A DNA stretch of 64,000 nt from CAJBLF01 sp041675025 (GCA_041675025.1 JBAYUS010000001.1:310001-374000); one strand, 5' to 3'; shown: positions 53,903 through 62,715, numbered from the stretch's first letter. Translations and numbers: made by a program. Notes: a model not told the origin generated them from the letters alone.

Positions 53903-54055
53903 AAGCGACGAAACTAATGAATAATGAATAGTGAATAATTAATAATGTTGGATTTGTTTCTTTTATGACCTACAGTAAATTACTATAGTCCATCAGTATA
54001 CAATTCTTTCATTTTTCATTCTTAATTCTTAATTTTTCATTAATTTGTCCTGTAA
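53903..54055. repeat. Heptamer-flanked inverted element, copy A
   Basis: AATGAAT, AATGAAT, AGTGAAT, AATTAAT units at the left face TTCATTC, TTAATTC, TTAATTT, TTCATTA units at the right. The core contains GGATTTGTTTCTTT and AAATTACTATAGT. It is nearly the same as 54968-55115, like a small non-autonomous element. It lies between nusG and the unknown gene. Confidence 0.8.
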
Positions 54056-54066
54056 GGTATATAAGA

Positions 54067-54651
54067 TTAACTCATGAGTTCAACTTTGTCTAGATCAATA
54101 ACTACTGGTGTAAGTCTTCCTAACATTTCGATATTTACGACTGCTGTTCACTTTGCTGCATCTATATTTCTCACACTACCTTTCATTCATTTAAAGTCAC
54201 CTGTCTTCAATAAGACAACATCACCTTCTTTGAATGGTATTTTGAGTTCTGATCTTTCTTGTGATATTTTTATCTGTTCTACTATTTTGAGATATTCATC
54301 ATCAGTCAATGGAATAGGACGTGTCTCAGCTCCAACTATCAATCTTACTCATGGAGTATTTCTGATAACATACCATATTTTATCATTCATATGTGATTTA
54401 ACAAATACATATCCAGGATAAAGTTTTTTTTGTTTGATGATTTTTTCTCATTTTTTGAGTGAAGATTCATTAATCATAGGTGACATATAGTCCTCTACTG
54501 TTGCTTCAAGATCTTGTTTTTTCATTCTTTCTCTTAGATTTTCTATTACAAGTTCTTCTTGCCCAGATACTACACTTAATACATACCATTTAAAATTATT
54601 ATCTTCAATCTGTCTTCTGATCTCTCAGGTATTTGTTTCTGATTTTTGCAT
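54067..54651 (-). CDS. nusG: Transcription antitermination factor NusG
   Basis: NusG binds RNA polymerase and supports elongation and coupling with translation. The 194-aa product has the NGN domain (WYVLSVVSGQEELVIENL, KLYPGYVFVK, WYVIRNTPGVRLIVG) and a C-terminal KOW domain (FKEGDVVLLKTGDFKGMKGS). Glycines in TPG and FKG are TGA. It lies 62 bases after secE. Confidence 0.95.
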
Positions 54652-54713
54652 ACTTGATACGATTAAACAATAAAATCCTATAATTTAGGATACACTTTAA
54701 ATTGCTCTAAATA

Positions 54714-54896
54714 TTATTGCATGATACTATAAAATCGTTTGTAAATACCAGAAAATATGGTATCAACTGCGATAAAGTAGAGTCCTGCAAGTACAATAGC
54801 AGCAAAGATTGCAATCGTAAGATTGATAAAATCTTTTTTGGTAGGATGTTTTAATTTTTTGACAGTTTCTAGACTATCATATATAAATTTCATCAT
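54714..54896 (-). CDS. secE: Protein translocase subunit SecE
   Basis: SecE stabilises the SecYEG channel. The 60-aa single-helix protein has the family pattern of a short amphipathic helix with VKKLKHPTKKDFINLT followed by one membrane helix (IAIFAAIVLAGLYFIAVDTIF). Two adjacent ATG codons are possible starts. Its place before nusG supports the call. Confidence 0.9.
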   Translation of the reverse strand: MMKFIYDSLETVKKLKHPTKKDFINLTIAIFAAIVLAGLYFIAVDTIFSGIYKRFYSIMQ

Positions 54897-54967
54897 ATTG
54901 CTTTTTTTCAATAATAAAAAAAAAGTTTGGTGACATACTTGTACCAAAATTAGAGGTGTTTTCAAGG

Positions 54968-55115
54968 GGAAATGACGAAAAAACTAATGAATAATGAATA
55001 GTGAATAATTAATAATGTCGGATTTTTGTTTCTTTATATACTATAGTAGATTACTATAGTTAATAAGCATACAATTCGATCATTTTTCATTTTTCATTCT
55101 TAATTTTTAATTAAT
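54968..55115. repeat. Heptamer-flanked inverted element, copy B
   Basis: The same arms and similar core as 53903-54055, including GGATTTTTGTTTCTTT and AGATTACTATAGT. The two copies flank secE-nusG. It ends at the stop of the MEMO-like gene. Confidence 0.8.
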
Positions 55116-55853
55116 TTATCAAACAGCACAGATATATCTAGTTGTCAAAGATTTAGTTTTACCAAAATCACCAGGATTTACATAAGCAATAATTTCTGGT
55201 TTCTTTTTTTGTAATGCAAGTATTTGTTGAAACGTTGTAAGTAGTGGTGTGGATTGTGATTTTGTTTGTATAATTTTTGCTATCTGATCTTGTTCTTCAG
55301 ATTTTTTGGATTTCATAGACTTAGAAAGTTCAATATTAGTAAGAATAACGACATTGTATTGATTAATATGATTATGTATCCAAAGTCACAATTTTTTTAT
55401 CTGAATTTGTGAAATATTATCTCCTATACTTATATGTAATAATTTTTCGTTGCCGATAATAACTCTAAAAAATGGTATTTGAAAATCTATTTGATCGGAT
55501 AATGGTTTTTGCTGAAAAAGTCATTTTTTAGCACCAATACTACGAACAATACTATTTATTTTGGTAGCAGAATTTTTCCAAGTTTGTCCAATTATAGGAC
55601 CATAATCAATGGTATCAATAAGAATATTTTTCTTATCGTCTGATTGTTGAGAAAGTATAAGTAAGTTCTTTTTTTGATTATTTAATAAAAGATACCCAGC
55701 AGCTTGAAGCAATCCAGTATAAAAATGCGGCCCTTGAGGAAGGATCGCTACAGAATATGACTTTTTGGAAGAAGGATTGAGTGTCGGTATAAGTTCTGAT
55801 GCTCAAACTACATACCCCATGACTTGTTCAGCTAGTACCTCTGGTGACAACAT
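55116..55853 (-). CDS. MEMO1-like protein (AmmeMemoRadiSam system B type), tentative
   Basis: The 245-aa product resembles the MEMO family in its opening pattern: VAILPQGPHFYTGLLQAAGYLLL corresponds in part to the P-H-x-G-x-x-YSG-x-x-A motif with a metal-ligand His, and VVILTNIELSKS to the later strand. Other metal ligands are not clear. If correct, it is a mononuclear metal protein related to extradiol dioxygenases with uncertain substrate. No AMMECR1 or radical-SAM partner is near. Few TGA codons are present. The family call is an inference. Confidence 0.45.
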
Positions 55854-55855
55854 CG

Positions 55856-55985
55856 ATAATGAATAATTAATAATGAAAAATGAATAATGTAGGACTTATT
55901 TTTTTATTACAAACTATCGTATATACAATAGCCCATATAGAGAAATCATTCACTTAACACTTAAAACTTAACACTTAGCATTATT
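55856..55985. repeat. Heptamer repeats upstream of the MEMO-like gene
   Basis: AATGAAT, AATTAAT, AATGAAA units (related to copies A and B) are followed by TTAACAC, TTAAAAC, TTAACAC, TTAGCAT units up to the stop of the winged-helix gene. Confidence 0.65.
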
Positions 55986-56520
55986 TCTTAGGAATGAGGC
56001 TTTTTTTGATCTGAATGACGAATCTATCTGCCAATCTATCACGTTTTTGCCATTCTTCAAGACCCATAAATACTACGGAAACTATCTCTATAAAATATGC
56101 TCTGAATATTTCATTTATATTTTCTTTGATCATATCTATCTGAGGTTTCTCACAATTTTTATATACTACAACAAGATCCATTTCCAGATCTCTATTGAAT
56201 TTTTTTCCGAAGTAATACTGGTCGATCATCACTTCATAGGTCGTGAAAAGGGTTACAAGATCGTTTTGAAGTCAGAAATAAAATACATTTTTTAATGTAT
56301 CATGAAATTCTGGTTTGATTGATATTGCCCATCATTGTCACTCTTTATTCACATTGATCACATTTGATTCATTTAAAGAATCTACTTGTTTTTTGATTGC
56401 AGGAAAAGTCCGCTGAATTTCACTTTCAAGCGCTCTCATTGATATTCCTTGTCTTCTAAACAAAAGATATTTTAGGATATCGACTTTTGTCTTACTACCA
56501 AACAACTTTTCTAGATTCAT
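55981..56520 (-). CDS. Winged-helix DNA-binding protein
   Basis: The 179-aa product starts MNLEKLFGSKTKVDILKYLL, a winged-helix domain like ArsR-type regulators, with a recognition region GISMRALESEIQ. This is followed by a CGG codon (56410-56412, codon 37) and TFPAIKKQVDSL. In similar CPR proteins this position looks like Trp, consistent with CGG=Trp. The C-terminal half has an acidic, nucleotidyltransferase-like pattern (RDLEMDLVVVYK) and a final basic helix. It may be a transcription regulator with an attached sensor or toxin-antitoxin-like domain. Confidence 0.7.
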
Positions 56521-56824
56521 AGAAAAAGAAGACCAGATAAAAGATCTTCTTTGATATAGGGATTTGAGTAAAAATTACAAGTGGAGGGGGGCCGATTGAA
56601 TTAATACATATAGAATTATAATTCTTATACAGAGAAATCTTTTTCAAAAAAGATGAATAAATCAAATTCTTAAGTATCTTTTTATATAATAAAATTTGTT
56701 TATAAATTTCTCTTTGAAGAATGTATCTATGAAATTTTTCCTTAAAAGTAATTCGAAGAGAAATTTGCATTTTTTTCGTTTCTAATTACAATTACTATAT
56801 GTTTATATCTTATACTATAATGTA
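56521..56824. other. Intergenic region before the K+ channel gene
   Basis: No convincing gene is seen in this 304-base gap. It has an unusual G-rich run GTGGAGGGGGGCCG near 56581-56594 in otherwise AT-rich sequence, and AAGATCTTCTTT hairpin potential near 56545. A long open frame on the minus strand has the composition of non-coding DNA. Confidence 0.5.
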
Positions 56825-57268
56825 ATGCAGAATATACTTCACACCATCAAAAAATATCTCAATGCTTTTATAGCTAAGCATACAATACTTTTTTTTGTTA
56901 TAATTATTCTTATTGTTATTTTTACATGAACTACTTTATTTTATGCTTCAGAATGATGGAGTTTTTTTAACTCGCTCTATTTCACTTCAGTGACAATGTC
57001 TACGATCGGATATTGAGATATGGCCCCTCTTACGGTGACTGGTAAAATAGTTGCAGTATTTTATGGATTTATGGGTGCTCCGTTATTTATCGGATTTACA
57101 TGATTGGTATTTCAATCTAAACTAAAAAAAATGCTTCAGACAAGTATCCATGCATATCATAAAGAAGTTAAAGATGCTGAAAAATTAACACATCAATTGG
57201 AACAAGAAAACAAGAGACAAAATAAAAAAATCAAAGAAATTCAAGAAGAAGTAGAAGAAAATAAATAA
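56825..57268 (+). CDS. Two-helix potassium channel
   Basis: The 147-aa product has the minimal K+ channel plan: helix 1 (ILFFVIIILIVIFTGTTLFY), pore helix and selectivity filter TMSTIGYGDMAP, helix 2 (TGKIVAVFYGFMGAPLFIGFT), then a C-terminal coiled coil rich in Lys/Glu/Gln that probably tetramerises. The second Gly of the filter is TGA (57014-57016), where only Gly is tolerated. No RCK domain is attached. It may work with the Kef-type transporter at 44292 in ion balance. Confidence 0.92.
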
Positions 57269-57280
57269 ATTTTACAAAGA

Positions 57281-57347
57281 AACAAGGAGCAGGTTACAGG
57301 GAGCAAATAAAAAAAAACCTGTAACTTGTAACTTTCAACCTGTAACT
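57281..57347. repeat. Inverted heptamer repeat between the channel and ruvC genes
   Basis: CAAGGAG, CAGGTTA, CAGGGAG units face CCTGTAA, CTTGTAA, CTTTCAA, CCTGTAA units. It may serve as a bidirectional terminator for these convergent genes. Confidence 0.75.
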
Positions 57348-57816
57348 ATTTTGTTTTTGATGCTATATAAGCTAATGCCAACGCATCGGCTGCATCGTTG
57401 AATTCCGGAAAATCCTTGAGATTATATAATTTCATTATACACTTTTGTACCAATTGTTTTTCTGCTTTACCGTTTCCGGTGATAAATTTTTTGAGTTCTA
57501 TAGGTGTATATTCTTTTATCTTTATCTTATATTTCAGACATAGTGTAATAAGTATTGCTCTGATACCGTAGACAAATTCTGCGTTGTTTTGATTAAATTT
57601 CGTGAAAAAAAGTTTCTCCATACACATAGTCTGTATCGTATGTTTTTTACATAATTTAGTGAAGTATTCCTCTATTTCTCTCATTCTTTCAAACTGATCT
57701 ATTCTTGTAGGAGATTTTATTTCTGACAACAAAATACCTGAATCTACAATACTGAGATCCTTATTTATCAATGCATATCATAATTTTCTAACGCCTGGAT
57801 CGATTCAAAGAATCAT
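57346..57816 (-). CDS. ruvC: Holliday junction resolvase RuvC
   Basis: RuvC cuts Holliday junctions at the end of recombination. The 156-aa product has the catalytic acidic residues in LGIDPGVRKLGYA (Asp6), CMEKLFF (Glu67) and NDAADALALA (Asp141 and Asp144). Two glycines in the first motif are TGA, so the start at 57816 is visible only under the altered code. The basic segment KKFITGNGKAEKQLV is typical. ruvA and ruvB are not near. Confidence 0.94.
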
Positions 57817-57828
57817 ATAGTAGCACTA

Positions 57829-58611
57829 TTAAAATAAATCTTCAGTTATTCATGAAAGTATCTCGTATCATGTATCGGTGATGAGAATTGTATATTCTCG
57901 TTGTGCTCAAAGATCTTTTCCTTTGCAATATAAGTTCCAATCATTTCCTGGTCTATGTGCAAAATCAGTCGAACTTACCGCAGTAATTGGTTCAAATGCC
58001 AAAACCATCCCTGGTTGAAAAAATATTTTTTTCATTTCAGGATTTGATGTATTGTAAATATGTGGTGCTTCGTGTACTTTATTTCCTACTCCATGTCAGG
58101 TAAGTTTTCCCAATACGGAAAATCCTGCGTTGGTAATTATTTGATATACACTATGGGAAAATCCAAAAATAGCTTTTCCTGGTCAGATATTTTTGATTGA
58201 TTCATCAAGTGCTTTTTTTGTGGTTTTTGCCAATTCATGTCACAGTGGATTTGCTCATTCACCTCAGATAATGACAGTAATAGCAGAATCAGTAATTCAT
58301 CCGTTGTAGGTAATTCAACAATCTATTTTGAGTACATCTCCATTTTTTAATACATATTGATCAGGTATTCCATGTACTACACAATCATTTACCGACAAAC
58401 ATAAATTTGCTGGAAATCATTGATATCATTTAAATGCTCATTTGAGGTTGTTGGTTTTGATATAATGTTCCGCCACAAATTCCAATTCTATAAGCGCAAT
58501 ACCAGCTTTTGCTTTGGTATATAACAAACGTAAAAGCGTCGTCAGATGTTTACCTGATATTCTAATATTTTCAATTTGTTTATTATTTTTTATGATAATT
58601 TCCTTTTGCAT
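57829..58611 (-). CDS. map: Methionine aminopeptidase type I
   Basis: Map removes the initiator Met from nascent proteins. The 260-aa product has the five metal-ligand positions in context: KIDCGITYNGGITDSA (two Asp), GHGVGNKVHEAPHI (His), LAFEPI (Glu), and the last Glu in AQREYTILIT. The substrate His is in VNDCVVHGIP. About fifteen TGA codons encode Gly. The start is the ATG at 58611, and the gene lies 12 bases before ruvC. Confidence 0.95.
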
Positions 58612-58671
58612 AGCTCTGAAAAATTAATATGATAAATCATGAGTTTTATATTTAATTATTGATTAATAGCA

Positions 58672-59205
58672 ATGAAAAATATAGAAGTAGAGCTCAGATC
58701 CTTCGTGGATGAAGAGAAATATCGTCAGCTGATAAATTTTTTTGATCAGAAGGCAAAATTTCTCAAAGAAGATAATCAAATTACTCATTATTTTACTTGA
58801 GGTCATGATTTAAGGATTCAAAAAAATAACTTTTTTTCCAAAATATGGATGAAAAAATGAGCACTTCATGATGACCATAGAGAAGAAATTGAAATCAAAT
58901 TTGATAAGGAAGATTTTGATAAACTTCAACAACTTTTTATAAATTTATGATATGAGATTGAAATTACATGGATAAGAAAATGTTTACAATTTGATCGAGA
59001 TGGCATAGAAGTAAGCCTAGATTATACCAAAGGATATGGATATGTCATCGAATTAGAGATCCTTTCTACAGATTTAGATAAAGATGAAAATCTCGAAATT
59101 CTTCGCCAAAAATTTGCTGAACTAGAAATAACTATTACCCCAAAAGAAGAATTTAAAACTAAATATGAATGGTATAAAACTAATTGGAAAACACTTATAG
59201 AATAA
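58672..59205 (+). CDS. CYTH-domain protein
   Basis: The 177-aa product begins KNIEVELRSFVDEEKY, the E-x-E-x-K/R opening of the CYTH superfamily (class IV adenylate cyclases and triphosphatases), and includes LDYTKGYGYVIELEIL, the characteristic D...G...E-x-E strand pair. It probably hydrolyses triphosphates or triphosphorylated nucleotides in a metal-dependent tunnel. A CGA in FD-x-DGIEVSLDY probably encodes Trp. It is divergently placed from map. Confidence 0.82.
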
Positions 59206-59207
59206 AA

Positions 59208-59272
59208 ACAAGATACAAGGAGCAAGTAGCAGGGAACAAGTTCCTGTAACTTTCAACTTGTAACCTGGAACT
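59208..59272. repeat. Inverted heptamer repeat after the CYTH gene
   Basis: CAAGGAG, CAAGTAG, CAGGGAA units face CCTGTAA, CTTTCAA, CTTGTAA, CCTGGAA units. It separates the convergent CYTH and dut genes. Confidence 0.75.
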
Positions 59273-59277
59273 ATTAT

Positions 59278-59712
59278 CTATTTTTGTCCTGTACTTCCCC
59301 ATCATCATTCCCCTCTTTGACTTTCAGGGAGTTCATTTACTTCTTGCCACTCTATATAGTGGCATTTTTCTATAATAAATTGAGCTATTTTATCTCCTTC
59401 ATTTACAACAAATTCTTCAGTTCAAAAATTTATTAATATAACACCAATATCACCTCTATATCAAGAATCTATAACTCCAGCAAGTACGTCTATACCATGT
59501 TTGTAAGCCAATCCTGAACGTGGTGCTATCCTTCCATAGTATCCATGAGGGATGGCTGTAGATATATTTGTTTTATATAATTTTCTTTCTCCTGGTTTGA
59601 GCGTATGTGCTTCTACAGAAAATAAATCATATCCAGCATCAGAAAATGTGGCTTGTGATGGAACTTTTGCTTTCTCTGAAAGTTTTTGGAAAGGAATAAT
59701 GACTTCTAACAT
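59278..59712 (-). CDS. dut: dUTP diphosphatase
   Basis: Dut hydrolyses dUTP to dUMP, keeping uracil out of DNA. The 144-aa trimeric enzyme shows all five motifs: DAGYDLFS, PRSGLAYKHGI, GVIDSGYRGDIGV, GDKIAQFII, and the C-terminal arm RGEGGWGSTGQK. TGA encodes the Gly pair before WGSTG and the Gly of DSGYRG. The length is normal. Confidence 0.95.
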
Positions 59713-59799
59713 AGTATATATAAAAAAGTAAAATCTATGTTATTACTCTTATACAAGTGGATAGTATTTTCAATAATATATTTTCATTGCGTCTCAAAT

Positions 59800-59828
59800 A
59801 AAAAAACTCTTCGAAAATATCGAAGAGT
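59800..59828 (-). terminator. Terminator of the 59847 gene
   Basis: ACTCTTCG, a 7-base loop and CGAAGAGT are followed on the minus strand by a T run. Confidence 0.85.
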
Positions 59829-59846
59829 CAAAAGTTAATAATTTAA

Positions 59847-60326
59847 TTAGTCTTGATGAATGTCCAAAAAGATTCTTGTATCCTTTGAATAATCCACAAG
59901 TGCTGTTTTTTGGAGTAAACTATCCAAAATTAGCTTTAGGGCATCCAAATCATTTAATGGATCTTCATCATCCTTAAGTGGACTTGCAGGTGTTTGATAA
60001 GCAATTTTAAGCATATGTCCACTTGAATCATTTAATTCTACATATGTACACCAAAGCATACATGATGTATTTTTCTTCTCGTACTGATTTGATTCAATAA
60101 ATGCCGTCAAAAACAATGCAGAATCAACATAGAAAGATACTTCCATATTTTTTACAGCAATATAGTCATCCACATCGTCAACTTTACAATAAATAACATC
60201 AGCATTTTGGAAAAGATTAACGAGATAGTCTTCTTCTATTATTTGACGTATTACTGTATCTTCAGCATTTTGAGCGTATACACTCATACTGAAACCTAAA
60301 CAAAGAGCGATAATAATTTTTTTCAT
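59847..60326 (-). CDS. Bacteroidetes-like secreted protein 1
   Basis: This unrecognised 159-aa protein has a signal peptide KKIIIALCLGFSMSVYAQ, which ends in the AQ seen in Bacteroidetes exported proteins. The mature part is acidic with VIYCKVDDVDDYIAVK and two cysteines in TSCMLWCTY. It has no TGA codon. It has its own promoter (60359-60386) and terminator, with an A-rich leader lacking a Shine-Dalgarno sequence. Like the two genes upstream of it, it looks imported from a Bacteroidetes partner. Confidence 0.75.
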   Translation of the reverse strand: MKKIIIALCLGFSMSVYAQNAEDTVIRQIIEEDYLVNLFQNADVIYCKVDDVDDYIAVKNMEVSFYVDSALFLTAFIESNQYEKKNTSCMLWCTYVELNDSSGHMLKIAYQTPASPLKDDEDPLNDLDALKLILDSLLQKTALVDYSKDTRIFLDIHQD

Positions 60327-60358
60327 AGGCTATTTTTTTTATTTATTTTGTTTATGTA

Positions 60359-60386
60359 TTTATACATATATACCTATAAAAGTCAA
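60359..60386 (-). promoter_or_regulatory. Promoter of secreted protein gene 1
   Basis: Minus strand TTGACT, 16 bp, TATAAA, 33 bases before the ATG. Confidence 0.65.
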
Positions 60387-60459
60387 TCTCTCTTGAGAGA
60401 AATTTTAAGACTATAAAAGTAAATCAAAAAATATATTTATTATCTATATTTTTTAGTAG

Positions 60460-60488
60460 CAAAAAAGCTTAGTGAATGCACTAAGCTT
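60460..60488 (-). terminator. Terminator of the 60516 gene
   Basis: AAGCTTAGTG, a 4-base loop and CACTAAGCTT are followed by T on the minus strand. Confidence 0.88.
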
Positions 60489-60515
60489 TTTATAAAGTAT
60501 TGATTATATTACGTG

Positions 60516-61088
60516 TTAAAAGTTCGCCATACTATTATTGAGTATAATCATCTCGGATATAAGATTTTGCACTATATCTTCTTCCCAGGCAAATTGATGA
60601 TCTTCATATAATCTATTAACGTTAGAGATATTAACTCTTATTCTTGCTATTATATCCAAATCATCATCATTATCTGGTTTATTAAACCTATCTTTTGTTA
60701 TGTTATATATAGCAATTTCTTTAAAATTATCAGATGTTTTTTCTATATGAACTACATACAAAAGTGAATTTGAACTCTGATATGCCAATTTTAGTATTAA
60801 TGGCTCATTTGTATCTTTAGATAATTTAAAATAGAAATTTTTTTCTATACTTTCAACAAATGAAAGAATTATTTTATTGAAAGGCTTTTTTTTGTAATTA
60901 ATGTTGGTATCCAATGTATTAGTTGGCTCAATATTAACAATTTCTGTATTATTGATTTTTGAATAGCCAATAAATTGAACTAATTCTTTATACAATTGTG
61001 ATTTTTCTTGCTGGTTTTGTAAAGTATCTTGTGCATATATATTAGATACAAACAATACCATTGCGATAATTTTTGGTATGTGTTTCAT
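60516..61088 (-). CDS. Bacteroidetes-like secreted protein 2
   Basis: This unrecognised 190-aa protein has the signal peptide MKHIPKIIAMVLFVSNIYAQ. The mature part is Asn/Lys-rich with a beta-strand pattern such as FNKIILSFVESIEKNFYFKL. Its signal peptide is nearly the same as that of the gene at 61229-61528 while the mature parts differ, suggesting duplication with divergence or domain exchange. It has no TGA codon. Own promoter and hairpin terminator. Confidence 0.75.
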   Translation of the reverse strand: MKHIPKIIAMVLFVSNIYAQDTLQNQQEKSQLYKELVQFIGYSKINNTEIVNIEPTNTLDTNINYKKKPFNKIILSFVESIEKNFYFKLSKDTNEPLILKLAYQSSNSLLYVVHIEKTSDNFKEIAIYNITKDRFNKPDNDDDLDIIARIRVNISNVNRLYEDHQFAWEEDIVQNLISEMIILNNSMANF

Positions 61089-61131
61089 TTTTTTAGTTTT
61101 AGTTTCTATTAATTTTTTATTTGTGTGTATT

Positions 61132-61159
61132 ATAATACATATTATTATATATAAGTCAA
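61132..61159 (-). promoter_or_regulatory. Promoter of secreted protein gene 2
   Basis: Minus strand TTGACT, 16 bp, TATTAT. A second TATAAT lies 3 bases further on. Confidence 0.65.
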
Positions 61160-61174
61160 GAGTAATTTTTATTT

Positions 61175-61202
61175 AAAAAAGGACTAGTGAATTCACCAAT
61201 CC
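61175..61202 (-). terminator. Terminator of the 61229 gene
   Basis: GGATTGGTG, AATT, CACTAGTCC with two wobble pairs, then six T on the minus strand. Confidence 0.8.
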
Positions 61203-61228
61203 TTTCATAAAACTACATATTAACTCTA

Positions 61229-61528
61229 CTAAAAACTAATTTTAATCCCAAAACCTGATACACTGATTTGATTTATTACATCTAGATTTATAAAGTATCT
61301 ATACTGTTTGGGTAAGTTAAAACACATATCGTGTTTTGTATTGTTAATACATGCGACTACTGAGTTAGTTGGTGTGTTTTCTTGATATTCAATACTGATA
61401 TCAGAATTCACAGTAAAAGATTTAATGCTTGTAATTTTTTTATTTGCTTTTTGTTGTTTAAAAACATCTTGCGCAAATATATTGGATACAAGCAGTACCA
61501 TGGCGGTAATAATTAAAATGTTTTTCAT
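61229..61528 (-). CDS. Bacteroidetes-like secreted protein 3
   Basis: This unrecognised 99-aa protein has the signal peptide KNILIITAMVLLVSNIFAQ followed by a short mature domain. It has two cysteines in VACINN and HDMCFNL, and the final strand ISVSGFGIKISF is like the last beta strand of a small barrel or sandwich. No TGA codon. Own promoter and terminator. Similar in layout to the two neighbouring genes. Confidence 0.72.
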   Translation of the reverse strand: MKNILIITAMVLLVSNIFAQDVFKQQKANKKITSIKSFTVNSDISIEYQENTPTNSVVACINNTKHDMCFNLPKQYRYFINLDVINQISVSGFGIKISF

Positions 61529-61568
61529 ATTTCGTTAGTTTTTGGTTAGGTTTTTGTTTATGTTTAAG

Positions 61569-61596
61569 ATGATATATATTTCTATATAGAAGTCAA
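61569..61596 (-). promoter_or_regulatory. Promoter of secreted protein gene 3
   Basis: Minus strand TTGACT, 16 bp, TATCAT, about 40 bases before the ATG at 61528. Confidence 0.65.
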
Positions 61597-61615
61597 TTCC
61601 CATTAGAAATAAGGT

Positions 61616-62644
61616 TTAATCCTTAGTCGAAGTAGTCCAATCTTGGATAAATTGATCAGAAAAGGTTTTTATTATTCATGTATCTAGGAGGATAATTCAA
61701 ATTTCTCTGTTTTTGTCCAAAGAATTAGAAGACAAATTCATACTTCCCAACAATAAAGTCTTGTGATCTATAAGTATCATCTTGGTGTGATTATAATATG
61801 TCTTAAATTTTCTTGCAGAAATATCTCCAAAATAACGAATAAGTTCATCATTGGTATCTACATCAGCTACGAGAAGTTTAAATTCCGGAAGTGTTTTTTT
61901 CGTCTTGAGAATCGCTCGCAACGCATCATCCGTAATATATTGAGTTTGGATAATAATAGACTCTTTGGCTGATTGTAATAATTGCTCGATCACTCCTCTA
62001 CAATTGATATTACAAACTACGAGATTTGGATGAATATCTTTCATCGTGATTTTGTCTCAAATTCGGTCTTTTTCAAATATCGTGTGTAAGCTCTTTCGAA
62101 CTCATGAATTATCGCTTTGAAAAAAGTGTTCACGATTGGAAGCGAAGGAAGTATTTGTTAAATTAGCAGTTTGAATGATGAATCCGCTATCAATAAGATT
62201 AACTTTTGCGTGCTGATATTCTGTCCCCATCTGTTTATCAGATTTGAGCTGAATATTTTTATATCAAGAAAATTCCTGATTCAAAACTTTGAGTGTATTT
62301 TGAAATTGTTGGAATTTATTATCTTCGACTATTATCCTGACATTCACATCCTTTTCTGCGAGACTCTTTATAGTTGTTTTGAAATCCTTTTGAGTAAATT
62401 CGTAAGTTCGTAGATCTAAACTTTGTTTGGTTGATGAAAAACTCGCTAATTCTTTACTTAGACTCTCCCCTGGTGAACGATAAAAAAATCAGTTAATATT
62501 TTGAAACTTAGTTACTTGTTTGGTGATTGATTTTGTACTTGCTTGAGGCGAAAATGTACCTAATTCTATCTTCACATCTCAGAGAATAAGTCAGATCATA
62601 AGAAGCAGAAGACCGACAAGCCAAACAATTAATTTTTTACTCAT
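61616..62644 (-). CDS. Membrane-anchored phospholipase D-like protein
   Basis: The 342-aa product has one N-terminal membrane helix (LIVWLVGLLLLMIGLIL) and two PLD domains. The first has the degenerate motif QHAKVNLID with TANLTNTSF, the second HTKMILIDHKTLLLGSMNLSSNSL; each keeps H-x-K-x4-D. PLD-family enzymes cut phosphodiester bonds in lipids or nucleic acids; the anchored form facing outward fits a surface nuclease or phospholipase. CGA in FEKD-x-IG (62063-62065) is at the Trp of the family F-x-x-DW pattern. It lies beside the imported secreted-protein genes but has native codon usage. Confidence 0.88.
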
Positions 62645-62715
62645 CCATTTTTTGACAAATAAAGAATTTTATGTATAATATTATAACAAATTCCTTTAAT
62701 TTTTCAATAGTTCTC

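Noticed and set aside
54897..54965. N-terminal extension of SecE to 54965
   Set aside because: The extension is not typical of SecE, and the double ATG at 54893-54896 fits the family start.
56495..56770. Minus-strand open frame of 91 codons before the winged-helix gene
   Set aside because: It overlaps the start of that gene, is rich in Ile/Lys/Tyr as expected of random AT-rich sequence, and shows no motif.
1361..59272. CRISPR array
   Set aside because: The repeats are degenerate heptamers without unique spacers of constant length; no direct repeat-spacer pattern or cas gene was seen.
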